NCBI GenBank assembly: GCA_010030955.1
Contig: RHBP01000027.1
Location: 1-14,461 of the forward strand
DNA length: 14,461 bases
DNA from: Synechococcaceae bacterium WBB_10_009
Lineage (GTDB): Bacteria > Cyanobacteriota > Cyanobacteriia > PCC-6307 > Cyanobiaceae
Reading direction: 5' to 3'
Made by a program: the position numbers and the translations under genes. Below, piece by piece: positions 6,986-14,410 of this stretch (positions are counted from its first letter, which is position 1; each line of letters begins with the position of its first letter). Below the pieces are notes generated by a model. The model did not search any database. It was not told where the DNA came from and was given only the letters and a program-made list of their open reading frames with translations.

Positions 6986-8190
6986 TGGACCGCACCGGCC
7001 TGCCCGCCCTCGCCCAGCGCCTGCGGCGCGAACTGTTCGCCAGCCGCACCGACGGCCTGATCACCCTGGTGCTGCTGGGGGCGCTCGTGGCCCTGGGGGG
7101 CGGCTTCCTGCGCTGGGCCCTGGTGCAGGCGCAGTGGGCTGTGGTGCAGGCCAACAGCACCCTGTTCGCCGTGGGCCGCTACCCCCTTGATCAACAGTGG
7201 CGCCTGTGGCTGCTCACCACCCTGCTGGCGGCCGCAACGGGCCTGAGCTGGGGGCTGCTGCGCGGCCGCAGCTGGCCCCGCAACGACACCATTGCGGCCG
7301 TGCTGCTGGTGGCCCTGGCCGTGGCGGCGCCGCTGTTTCTGCAGCTGACCCTGGCGATCCAGGCCCGCTGGTGGTGGATCACGGCCCTGCTGCTGGCGCT
7401 GCGCTGGGGGGCCGGCCGCTGGGGGGATCGCCTGCCGGCGGCCTGGCGCCGGCTGTGGCCGCTGCTGTGGCCGCTGCTCTACCTGGTGGGCATGGTGCTG
7501 ATCAGCGGCGGCCTGGGGCTGATGCCCGTGCGCCCCAGCGACTGGGGCGGCCTGCTGCTCACCCTGGTGCAATCCAGCTTCGCCATCCTGCTCTGTTTCC
7601 CCCTGGGGGTGGCCCTGGCCCTGGGGCGCCGCAGTGAGCTGCCACTGCTGCGCTGGGGCTCGGTGATCTACATCGAGTTCATCCGCGGCGCCCCGTTGAT
7701 CACGCTGCTGTTTCTGGGGCAGAACATCCTGGGCTTCCTGCTGCCGGGGGGCCTGGCCCCCGATCGGGTGTGGCGGGCGGCCTGGGTGCTCACCTTCTTC
7801 GCCGCCGCCTACGTGGCGGAGGCGGTGCGCTCCGGCCTGGCGGCGGTGCCCCGCGGCCAGATGGAGGCGGCCCGCGCCCTGGGGCTGCCGGTGCCCCAGG
7901 CGCTGATCCATGTGGTGCTGCCCCAGGCCCTGCGGGTGGCCCTGCCCGCCACGGTGGGGCAGTTCATCACCCTGCTGCAGGACACCACCCTGCTGTCGCT
8001 GATCGGCCTGCTCGATCTGCTGGGGGTGGCGCGCACGGTGATGGCCAACCCCGCCTTCCTCGGCAAAAACGCCGAGGTGTACCTGCTGCTCGCGGTGCTG
8101 TTCTGGTGCTGCTGCGCCGCCCTCGGCCTGGGCAGCCGCGCCCTGGAAACCCGCCTCAACCCCAACCCCCTCTCCGCCGCACGGGCATGA
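6985..8190 (+). CDS. natH: amino-acid ABC permease (NatH/AapM type)
   Basis: The 401-residue inner-membrane protein is the second permease subunit. The first roughly 185 residues hold several hydrophobic helices (about 24-46, 75-92, 102-124, 128-140, 158-178) peculiar to the Aap/Nat family. Residues 187-390 form the MetI-like permease domain (LLLTLVQSSFAILLCFPLGVAL, SVIYIEFIRGAPLITLLFL). The cytoplasmic EAA loop EAARALGLPVPQALIHVVLP starts at about residue 294 and docks with the ATPase. The start ATG overlaps the natG TGA by one base; its stop overlaps the bgtA start as ATGA. The reading frame is intact. In the family this subunit pairs with NatG, so the natG lesion matters for its function. 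Confidence 0.92.
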   Translation: MDRTGLPALAQRLRRELFASRTDGLITLVLLGALVALGGGFLRWALVQAQWAVVQANSTLFAVGRYPLDQQWRLWLLTTLLAAATGLSWGLLRGRSWPRNDTIAAVLLVALAVAAPLFLQLTLAIQARWWWITALLLALRWGAGRWGDRLPAAWRRLWPLLWPLLYLVGMVLISGGLGLMPVRPSDWGGLLLTLVQSSFAILLCFPLGVALALGRRSELPLLRWGSVIYIEFIRGAPLITLLFLGQNILGFLLPGGLAPDRVWRAAWVLTFFAAAYVAEAVRSGLAAVPRGQMEAARALGLPVPQALIHVVLPQALRVALPATVGQFITLLQDTTLLSLIGLLDLLGVARTVMANPAFLGKNAEVYLLLAVLFWCCCAALGLGSRALETRLNPNPLSAARA

Positions 8191-8948
8191 CCAACCCCTC
8201 CAGCTCCGCCTCTGGCGCCGTGATGATCGAGGCCCGTGGGGTCGAGAAGTGGTACCCCAATGGCTTTCAGGCCCTGCGTGGCGCCGACCTCACCGTGCGC
8301 CAGGGGGAGGTGGTGGTGATCATGGGCCCCTCCGGCTCGGGCAAGAGCACCTTCATCCGCACCTTCAACGCCCTGGAGGATTTCCAGAGGGGCTCGATCG
8401 TGGTGGATGGCATGGCCCTCTCCAACGACGTGCGCAACATCGATGCGATCCGCCGCGAGGTGGGCATGGTGTTTCAGCAGTTCAACCTCTTCCCCCACCT
8501 CACGGTGCTGGAGAACCTCACCCTGGCGCCGGTGCTGGTGCGCAAGCGCCCCAAGGCGGAGGTGGAGCGCCAGGCGCGGCAGCTGCTGGAGCGGGTGGGC
8601 ATCCACGAGCAGGCCCACAAGTACCCCGGCCAGCTCTCCGGCGGCCAGCAGCAGCGGGTGGCCATCGCCCGCTCCCTGTGCATGGAGCCCCGCATCCTGC
8701 TGTTTGATGAACCCACCAGCGCCCTCGATCCGGAGATGGTGCAGGAGGTGCTGGAGGTGATGCAGGAGCTGGCCACGGATGGCATCACGATGGTGGTGGT
8801 GACCCACGAGGTGCGCTTCGCCCGCAAGGTGGCCAACCGGGTGGTGCTGATGGCCGATGGCCAGGTGGTGGAGGAGGCCCCGCCGGAGCAGTTCTTCACC
8901 AACCCGCAGCACGAGCGCAGCAAGCAGTTCCTGCGCCAGATCGCCTGA
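8187..8948 (+). CDS. bgtA: amino-acid ABC transporter ATP-binding protein (BgtA/AapP type)
   Basis: This 253-residue ATPase powers the importer from the cytoplasmic side. All motifs are intact: Walker A GPSGSGKST (47-55), Q-loop VFQQFNLFPH, signature LSGGQQQR (150-157), Walker B ILLFDEPTSALD (170-181) and the switch His207 in VVTHE. LFPHLTVLENLTLAPV is typical of polar-amino-acid importers (GlnQ/AapP/BgtA). In Anabaena BgtA serves both the NatFGH and BgtB systems, so a second transporter elsewhere in this genome could keep it useful even if natG is dead. That is inference from family knowledge. The start overlaps the natH stop by four bases. Confidence 0.95.
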   Translation: MTNPSSSASGAVMIEARGVEKWYPNGFQALRGADLTVRQGEVVVIMGPSGSGKSTFIRTFNALEDFQRGSIVVDGMALSNDVRNIDAIRREVGMVFQQFNLFPHLTVLENLTLAPVLVRKRPKAEVERQARQLLERVGIHEQAHKYPGQLSGGQQQRVAIARSLCMEPRILLFDEPTSALDPEMVQEVLEVMQELATDGITMVVVTHEVRFARKVANRVVLMADGQVVEEAPPEQFFTNPQHERSKQFLRQIA

Positions 8949-10489
8949 TGCCCATGCCCTTCACCGCCATTCGCTGGACGGGCCGCCAGGGGGTGTGGAT
9001 TCTGCTGGCTGCCAGCTTCGGCCTGCGCTTCGCCCTCGCCGCCCTGATGCCGCCGGGGTACGACGAGGTCTACTACTTCTTTTACGGCCGCCACATCGAC
9101 CTCAGCTTCTACGACCATCCCCTGGCGGTGGGGGTGTGGTCGTGGCTGGGGCAACGGCTGGGCCCGAGCGTGCTGGCCCTGCGGCTGCCCTCGGTGCTCA
9201 GCTACACCCTGGCCCTGGGGTTGCTGGGCCAGGCCACGGCCCGTTGGTTTGGCACCACGGCGCGGCTGTGGCTGTTGCTGCTGGGCAACCTCTGCCCGCT
9301 GGTGTTGCTCTGCGGCGGGGTGCTGCTGCTGCCCGATAGTCCCCTGCTGCTGGGGTTGGCGCTGCTGCTGTGGTGGATCGCCCGCGAGCCGCAGGTGCTG
9401 CCGCGGGGCCCCGGCTCGATGCTCGCCCTGGCGGCGATCCTGGCCCTGATCACCCTCTCGAAATACCACGCCCTGGTGGTGCTGCCGGCCCTGTTGGTGT
9501 GGACCCTCGTCCGCCCCGACAGCCGCCGCCTGTGGCTGCGTTGGACCTCCCTGGGCACGGTGCTGGCCTGGGCCCTGCTGGTGAGCCCGCTGTGGCTGTG
9601 GAACAGCCGCTGGGGCTGGGTGTCGTTTTTGTTCCACAGCGGCCGCACCACCGCCTCCGGGGGCTTCAACCCCGAGGGTTCGCTGCTGTTCCTGCTCAGC
9701 CAGCTCGGCCTGTTGTTCCCCACCATCGGCATCCTGCTGCTGGCGGTGCTCTGGCCCTGGCGCCGCGCCGGTGCCCTGGCGTCGCAGCCGGCCCAGCTGC
9801 TGCGCTGCCTGGCCTGGCCCCAGCTGGTGCTGTTTGTGCTGTTGGCGGGCCGCATGCAGGTGATGACCAGCTGGTTGGTGCCGGCCTGGTGGATCAGCCT
9901 GCCGCTGGCGGCCGCCTGGTTGGCCCAGCGGCCCTGGGGGCTGCCGGCCGGCTCGCGGGGCCTGCGCCGCTCGGCTTTGATCACCGCCGTGGTGGTGCCG
10001 CCGCTGCTGCTGTTCGGTGGGGTTCAGATGCGCTGGGGGGTGCTGGAGCCCTGGCTGCCCACCGCCAGCGACCCCTCCGCCCAGCTGATGGCGCCCGCGG
10101 ATCTGCAACGGGCCCTGCGCCGCCATCCCCGCATCTGGCGGGCCCTGCAGCAGGCGGATGTGATCGCCTCGTTTCGCTACGAGATGCCGGGGTTCCTGGC
10201 GTTGGCGCTGGGCAACGGCGATCGGGTGGCCTACACCACCCTCAGCGATGATCCCCGCGGCTTCGCCTTCTGGCCCGCCCCCACCGGCGCCAGTGGCCGC
10301 GGCGTGTTGTTTGCGCCGGTGGAGCCGGGGCTGCCGCTGGTGCGCCGCAGCTTCCCGGCGCCGGTCGGTGCGCTCCAACCCCTCGGGGAGGTGGTGGTGG
10401 AGCGCAACGGCCAGCCGGCGGTGGTGCTGGAGTTTGCGAGCTTTGAACGCCAGGCCGGGCCCTACCCATGGCCCTACGGCAACCGCTAG
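8948..10489 (+). CDS. integral-membrane glycosyltransferase, GT39/ArnT-like (PMT_2 family)
   Basis: A 513-residue polytopic membrane protein with about ten hydrophobic segments. The diagnostic part is the first extracytoplasmic loop, PPGYDEVYYFFYGRHIDLSFYDHP (35-58). It carries the Asp39-Glu40 pair that serves as catalytic base or metal ligand in the GT39/GT83 superfamily, followed by the YDHP motif. LSKYHALVVLPALLVW and PTIGILLLAVLWPWR also fit. Such enzymes transfer sugars from polyprenyl-phosphate carriers to protein, lipid A or glycolipid on the outer face of the inner membrane; the acceptor here is unknown. The C-terminal roughly 120 residues form a soluble domain. The ATG overlaps the bgtA stop by one base (TGATG), so it appears translationally coupled to the transporter although no functional link is known. 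Confidence 0.87.
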   Translation: MPMPFTAIRWTGRQGVWILLAASFGLRFALAALMPPGYDEVYYFFYGRHIDLSFYDHPLAVGVWSWLGQRLGPSVLALRLPSVLSYTLALGLLGQATARWFGTTARLWLLLLGNLCPLVLLCGGVLLLPDSPLLLGLALLLWWIAREPQVLPRGPGSMLALAAILALITLSKYHALVVLPALLVWTLVRPDSRRLWLRWTSLGTVLAWALLVSPLWLWNSRWGWVSFLFHSGRTTASGGFNPEGSLLFLLSQLGLLFPTIGILLLAVLWPWRRAGALASQPAQLLRCLAWPQLVLFVLLAGRMQVMTSWLVPAWWISLPLAAAWLAQRPWGLPAGSRGLRRSALITAVVVPPLLLFGGVQMRWGVLEPWLPTASDPSAQLMAPADLQRALRRHPRIWRALQQADVIASFRYEMPGFLALALGNGDRVAYTTLSDDPRGFAFWPAPTGASGRGVLFAPVEPGLPLVRRSFPAPVGALQPLGEVVVERNGQPAVVLEFASFERQAGPYPWPYGNR

Positions 10490-10546
10490 GGCTGCGGCAC
10501 CGCGCTTCCTAAAGTGGTGAGAGCACACCGGCGGCAGCGCGCGGCC

Positions 10547-10759
10547 ATGGTCGATCCCCTCCCCAACGGCACCGCTGCCCATGCGGCGCCGGATCCGGCT
10601 TCTGAATCGGCCTCAGAGCGGATCACCGAGCAGTTGGGCCGCCTGATTCCCCTGGTGAATGGGCCCAGCCGCGTGGCCCGGGTGGGCTCCACCCACGGCC
10701 GCGACGGCCTGGCGTCGCTGCTGAGCTGGGATGACGACGGCCAGCTGAACGTCGATTGA
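10547..10759 (+). CDS. hypothetical protein, 70 aa
   Basis: A small acidic protein starting MVDPLPNGTAAHAAP, with a helix-like centre SERITEQLGRLIPLVNG (23-39) and the ending SLLSWDDDGQLNVD. There is no signal peptide or membrane segment. An in-frame GTG at 10514 would add 11 residues (VRAHRRQRAA) of poor coding quality, so the ATG at 10547 is preferred. It lies 57 bases after the glycosyltransferase and 20 bases before the preferred selD start, so it is probably cotranscribed with the selD fusion. TAAAGT at 10510-10515 could be a -10 element but no matching -35 is clear. The family is not recognised. Confidence 0.7.
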   Translation: MVDPLPNGTAAHAAPDPASESASERITEQLGRLIPLVNGPSRVARVGSTHGRDGLASLLSWDDDGQLNVD

Positions 10760-10779
10760 GGGCCGGCTCCGGCGCGGGG

Positions 10780-12951
10780 ATGGCGCCCCACCGGCGGCCC
10801 GATCAGCACCTGCTGGTGCTCGCCGGCGGCGGCCACAGCCACGCCCTGCTGCTGCGGCGCTGGATCCTGCAGCCGCGGCTGAAGCCCGCCCGCACGGCGG
10901 TGCTGCTGATCAACCGCCGCAGCACCGCCCTCTACTCCGGCCTGGTGCCAGCGCTGGTGGCGGGGCTGCTGCCCGAGGCCGATGGCGCCATCGACCTGCG
11001 GGAGCTGTGCCGCTGCGCCGGCGTGGCGTTTCTGCAGGCGGAGATCATCGGCCTGGATGCGGCCGCCGGCACCCTGGTGCTTGAGGGCCGTCCGCCCCTG
11101 CGCTACGGCGTCCTGAGCCTGGATGTGGGGGCCCAGACCCTGGCGCCGCCTGCCGCAGCCGGCACGGTGGCGCCGCAGCCGGTGAAACCGCTGGAGCCCT
11201 TCCTGGCCTGGTTGCGGGGGCGGTTGCAGGGCCCTGGTTGCCCGCCGGCCCTGGCCATCCGCGGTGGGGGTGCCGCCGCCGTGGAACTGGCCCTGGCCCT
11301 GCGGGCCCGGGGGCTGGAGCCGCGGCTGCTGCTGCGCAGCCGCGGCTTGCAGTTGGGATCGCCCCTGGCCGGCCGCCGGGCCGAGGCGCTGCTGGCCCGG
11401 CGTGGCATCGCCGTGGAGCGGGCGGTGCCCCCTGGGGCCGCCTCCGATCTGGCCTGCACCGGCAGCGTGGCGCCCCCTTGGCTGGCGGCCAGCGGCCTGC
11501 CGGTGGATGGGGCCACGGGCCGCGTGCTGTGTGAGCCCACCCTGCAGGTGCGGGGCCATCCCCAGCTGTTCGCCAGCGGTGATTGCGCCCTGGTGGCCGC
11601 CGCCCCCAGGCCCGCCTCCGGCGTGTGGGCGGTGCGGGCCGCACCGCTGCTGGCGATCAACCTGCGGCGGCAGCTGCAGGGGGGCGGCCGCCGGCTGCGC
11701 CCCTGGCGCCCCCAACGCTGGGCCCTGCAACTGCTGGGGGATGGGGGCAGCGGCGCCGATGGCCGCCCCCGGGCCCTGGCGCTCTACGGCCCCCTCTGCC
11801 TGGGGCCGAGCCGCTGGATCTGGCGCTGGAAGCTGCACCTGGATCGGCGTTTCATGGCCATGTTCCCCTCCCCGGCCCGGGCCCGCCGCCGGCCCGCGGC
11901 GGCCGGGCCGGCGGCGCCGATGGCCTGCCGCGGCTGCGCCGCCAAGCTGCCGGCCCAGCCCCTGGAGGCGGCGCTGCGGCGCCTGGGGGGCACGGCGGCG
12001 GCGCCGGCCCCGCAGGATGCTGCCCCCGTGCTGGATCTGCCCGATGGGGCGCTGCTGCTGCAGAGCGTGGATGGCTTCCCGGCCCTGGTGGCCGACCCCT
12101 GGCTCAACGGCCGCCTCACCACCCTCCACGCCTGCAGCGACCTCTGGGCCAGTGGCGCCGCGGTGCACAGCCTGCAGGCGGTGGTCACGCTGCCGCAGGC
12201 CTCAGCGCCGCTGCAGGAGGAGTGGCTGCTGCAGAGCCTGGCGGGGGTGCGTTCGGTGCTCGATCCCCTCGGTGCCACCCTGCTCGGGGGCCACAGCCTG
12301 GAGGGGCGCGATGGCGCCGGCCTGGGCCTCAGCCTGAGCGTCAATGGCATGGCTCCGGCCGGTCGCCATTGGGGCAAGGGTCCGCTCCCGGAGGGAGCCG
12401 TGCTGCTGCTGAGCCGCCCGATCGGCAGCGGTGTGCTGTTTGCCGCGGCCCAGGCGGGCCTCGCCGATGCCGCCTGGATCGACGCCGCCCTGGGGCAGAT
12501 GCAAGGTTGCCAGGCGCCGTTGGTGCCGCTGTTGGCCCGGCATGGATGCCTGGCCTGCACGGATGTCACCGGTTTTGGCCTGCTGGGGCACCTGGGGGAG
12601 ATGCTGGAGCCGGGTCAGGCCCTGGAGCTGGATGCCGCCGCCGTGCCGGCGATGGAGGGGGCCCTGGAGCTGCTGGAGCGGGGCCTGGCCAGCAGCCTGG
12701 CCCCCGCCAACGCCCGCGCTCTGGCGCAGCTGGCCCCGGCGGGGCCGGTGCGGCTGCGGCCCTCGGTGGATGCTGCGCGCCAGCAGCTGCTGATCGATCC
12801 ACAAACCTGCGGGCCGCTGCTGGCGGCCCTGCCGGCGGCGGCGGCCGAGGCGGCCCTGGCGGCGGTGCGGGCGGCGGGCTTCCCCCGGGCGGCGTTGATC
12901 GGGCGGGTGCTCAGTCCGCCGCTCAGTCCCGCACCAGCCAGCCCACGGTGA
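10780..12951 (+). CDS. selD: NDH-2-like FAD oxidoreductase fused to selenide, water dikinase (SelD)
   Basis: A 723-residue two-domain fusion. Residues 1-370 are a pyridine-nucleotide-disulfide (NDH-2-like) oxidoreductase: dinucleotide-binding LVLAGGGHSHALLL (about 12-25), ALYSGLVPALVAG, a second Rossmann-like ALAIRGGGAAAVELALAL, and FASGDCALV for FAD. Residues 381-723 are SelD, which makes selenophosphate from selenide and ATP. It has the glycine-rich N-terminal GCAAK (catalytic-type Cys386, Lys389), VDGF and CSDLWASG, LLGGHS, CTDVTGFGLLGHLGEM and LIDPQTCGPLL, including the metal-binding aspartates. Where E. coli has GCGCK this one has GCAAK, losing the second Cys. The oxidoreductase may supply reduced selenium species; that is inference. 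A TTG at 10756 overlapping the previous stop is an alternative start. The gene overlaps its convergent neighbour by 29 bases. Confidence 0.93.
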   Translation: MAPHRRPDQHLLVLAGGGHSHALLLRRWILQPRLKPARTAVLLINRRSTALYSGLVPALVAGLLPEADGAIDLRELCRCAGVAFLQAEIIGLDAAAGTLVLEGRPPLRYGVLSLDVGAQTLAPPAAAGTVAPQPVKPLEPFLAWLRGRLQGPGCPPALAIRGGGAAAVELALALRARGLEPRLLLRSRGLQLGSPLAGRRAEALLARRGIAVERAVPPGAASDLACTGSVAPPWLAASGLPVDGATGRVLCEPTLQVRGHPQLFASGDCALVAAAPRPASGVWAVRAAPLLAINLRRQLQGGGRRLRPWRPQRWALQLLGDGGSGADGRPRALALYGPLCLGPSRWIWRWKLHLDRRFMAMFPSPARARRRPAAAGPAAPMACRGCAAKLPAQPLEAALRRLGGTAAAPAPQDAAPVLDLPDGALLLQSVDGFPALVADPWLNGRLTTLHACSDLWASGAAVHSLQAVVTLPQASAPLQEEWLLQSLAGVRSVLDPLGATLLGGHSLEGRDGAGLGLSLSVNGMAPAGRHWGKGPLPEGAVLLLSRPIGSGVLFAAAQAGLADAAWIDAALGQMQGCQAPLVPLLARHGCLACTDVTGFGLLGHLGEMLEPGQALELDAAAVPAMEGALELLERGLASSLAPANARALAQLAPAGPVRLRPSVDAARQQLLIDPQTCGPLLAALPAAAAEAALAAVRAAGFPRAALIGRVLSPPLSPAPASPR

Positions 12952-13636
12952 GGTCGTCCGGGTCGCGCTGCAGGTAGAAGTAGCCGCGGGCGCCGCTGCG
13001 CTTGTGGCCATTCACCACCAGGGCCCGGTAGCGGTAGCCGTTGCCCTGGGAATCGCGCTCCTGCAGCTCCCCCCAGCAGCTGGATGGGGCGAGTTTGAGG
13101 GTGCCGCTGTAGCGCACGGTCTCACCCATGCCGTTGGTGCTCATCAGGGCGATCCCCTCCACGCTGCCGCTGCGCCATTGCTCCCGCTGCACCACCGCAT
13201 TGGGCACCCAAGCCTTGCCCTGCCAGCTGAGGCCCGCCTGCTGGCTGAGCACCAGGCCATCGAGCTGCTCAGCGCTGCAGCTCCCCTTGACCATGGGCAC
13301 CCAGCGGCTGGTGATCACCGCACCGGGGCTGCGGCTGATGCTGTAGAGCGGCCGGCCGCGGCCATCCACCACCACCTCGGTGCGCTCCACCCCCCAGGGC
13401 AGGCGCCGCTCCAGCTCCACCACGCAGCTGGCGTTCACGCTCACCGAGCCGCTGTAGCTGCCGCTGCGCTCGCTGCGGCCCTGGCGCTCCGCGGCGGTGC
13501 CGAGCACGCGGCCATCGGGCAGCCAGCGCTCCTCCAGCAGGTGGGCGGTGGGGGTGGCGGCGGCTCCGCTGCCGCGGCTGCCGGTGCCCATCACGGCGAA
13601 GCGTCCCGGCATCGGCTTGCCACGCAGGCCGCCCAT
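12923..13636 (-). CDS. secreted-type hypothetical protein with internal duplication (main reading frame)
   Basis: The readable frame gives 237 residues rich in beta-forming, Ser/Gly and aromatic residues. Two copies of one unit are visible. Copy 1 (33-99) holds EERWLPDGRVLGTA, YSGSVSV, ASCVVELERR and VVVDG. Copy 2 (149-221) holds QREQWRSGSVEGIA, YSGTLKL, SSCWGELQER and LVVNG. The shared skeleton is W-x(2,3)-G-x-V-x-G-x-A ... YSG ... SC-x2-EL-x2-R ... VV-[DN]-G. Paired cysteines suit an exported protein, yet this frame has no signal peptide. A convincing one lies just upstream in another frame (13591-13740), so the true gene probably ran from 13740 and has lost one base near 13618. The native protein would then be about 272 residues. 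The family is not recognised. Its 3' end overlaps the selD fusion by 29 bases. Confidence 0.7.
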   Translation of the reverse strand: MGGLRGKPMPGRFAVMGTGSRGSGAAATPTAHLLEERWLPDGRVLGTAAERQGRSERSGSYSGSVSVNASCVVELERRLPWGVERTEVVVDGRGRPLYSISRSPGAVITSRWVPMVKGSCSAEQLDGLVLSQQAGLSWQGKAWVPNAVVQREQWRSGSVEGIALMSTNGMGETVRYSGTLKLAPSSCWGELQERDSQGNGYRYRALVVNGHKRSGARGYFYLQRDPDDLTVGWLVRD

Positions 13637-13740
13637 GTGGTGTTGCCGGGGGCGGGCTGGGCCACGGCCGCTGCACCCAGCAGCGGGGCGACCAGGATCG
13701 GGGCGGCCAGGTGCATGGCGGCCAAACTCACGCGCAACAT
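13591..13740 (-). pseudogene. detached signal-peptide exon-like 5' end of the gene at 12923-13636
   Basis: An ATG at 13740 opens a 49-residue frame that ends in TGA at 13591-13593. Its first 27 residues are a textbook signal peptide: MLRVSLAAMHLAAPILV, then APLLGAAAVA with AVA before Gln28. After QPAPGNTTWAACVA the frame runs into low-quality sequence. A one-base (-1) shift at the GTG-GC/AAG-CCG junction (13618-13619) joins it to the long frame, giving TTWAACVA-KPMPGRFAVMG. Signal peptide and mature domain therefore look like one gene split by a single missing base. A homopolymer run of five C/G at about 13649-13653 is a second possible lesion site. Sequencing error, true pseudogene and programmed frameshift are all open. 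Confidence 0.6.
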
Positions 13741-13756
13741 CACGGGGCGGGCGGGC

Positions 13757-13819
13757 TCAGATCTGCACCATGCCGCAGCGCATGCCCTTCAGCACGGCCT
13801 GCACGCGATTGTTGACCTG
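13757..13819 (-). pseudogene. possible C-terminal remnant of a LuxR/NarL-type response regulator
   Basis: Minus-strand codons before a TGA at 13757-13759 read QVNNRVQAVLKGMRCGMVQI. This resembles the last helix of LuxR-type helix-turn-helix domains, where a [LV]-x-V-x-NR-x-QAV pattern precedes the C-terminus. Upstream in this frame the peptide turns at once into low-complexity GVGRG sequence antisense to the lipoprotein gene, so the rest of such a gene is absent. It looks like a 3' relic left by a deletion. The match is to about 15 residues recalled from the family, so this is tentative; it occupies most of the otherwise empty interval 13741-13879. Confidence 0.33.
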
Positions 13820-13879
13820 CCGCCCCCGGCCAACCCCGCGGAGCCACCTGCCAACATGGGTTTGCCCCTTCGCCCCGTG

Positions 13880-14410
13880 ATGCGTCCACGCCGGTTGATG
13901 GCTGCGCTGGTGGTGGTGGCGCTGCTGGCTGGGGCGCAGCTGGGCTGCCGCCGGGGCCCCTCGGAGCTGGAGCGGCGCCAGGCCCAGGAGCGGCAGCGGG
14001 GCCTTGAGGCCTGCCGGCGCCACCGGGCGGTGTTGCCCCAGCGGTTGGCACGGTTCACGGCGGATCGCCAGGCCCTGGTGGCCCTGCAGGCGGAGTCCTA
14101 CCGGCCTGCGGCGGGCCCCCGCCCCCTCGACCCCGAGGAGCAGAGCCGGCTCACCATTTACGACCAGCAGAGCGAGCAGGAGCAATACGACCAGGCCCTG
14201 GCGGCCTGGCAGGAGCGTGAGCAGGGGCGCCGGGCCGCCTGGCGGGCGCGGCAGCGGCAACGGCTGCAGCAGGCCGAGCAACGGCTGGCGGCTTCGGCGG
14301 TGGAGCTGCGGGCGGTGAGCGCCGAGCTCCTCGATGCGGCGCCGGTGCCCTCCCTGCGGCCGGAGGCGGTGGCCCGCCACCGCGACTGCCGGCCGGAGGC
14401 GTTTCGGTGA
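13880..14410 (+). CDS. coiled-coil lipoprotein, hypothetical
   Basis: A 176-residue protein with the lipoprotein signal MRPRRLMAALVVVALLAGAQLGC, in which AQLGC is the lipobox and Cys23 the lipidated residue. The mature part is dominated by charged heptad-like sequence: PSELERRQAQERQRGLEACRRH, then SRLTIYDQQSEQEQYDQALAAWQEREQGRR and ARQRQRLQQAEQRLAASAVELRAVSAELL. This implies long helices or coiled coil anchored to a membrane. A second Cys pair (about residues 51 and 171) could form a disulfide. An ATG at 13856 would add eight residues before the signal; the start at 13880 gives the more usual n-region. Neither has a clear ribosome-binding site. The family is not recognised; an envelope or periplasmic structural role is a guess. 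Confidence 0.75.
   Translation: MRPRRLMAALVVVALLAGAQLGCRRGPSELERRQAQERQRGLEACRRHRAVLPQRLARFTADRQALVALQAESYRPAAGPRPLDPEEQSRLTIYDQQSEQEQYDQALAAWQEREQGRRAAWRARQRQRLQQAEQRLAASAVELRAVSAELLDAAPVPSLRPEAVARHRDCRPEAFR

Noticed and set aside
8474..10582. 702-codon open frame antisense to bgtA and the glycosyltransferase
   Set aside because: It is a Gln/His/Gly-rich shadow of two well-supported plus-strand genes; long antisense frames are expected when third positions are almost always G or C.
10486..12168. 560-codon open frame antisense to the small gene and the oxidoreductase-SelD fusion
   Set aside because: Low-complexity Gln/Gly/Ala/Arg composition with no motif, opposite clear FAD-binding and SelD motifs.
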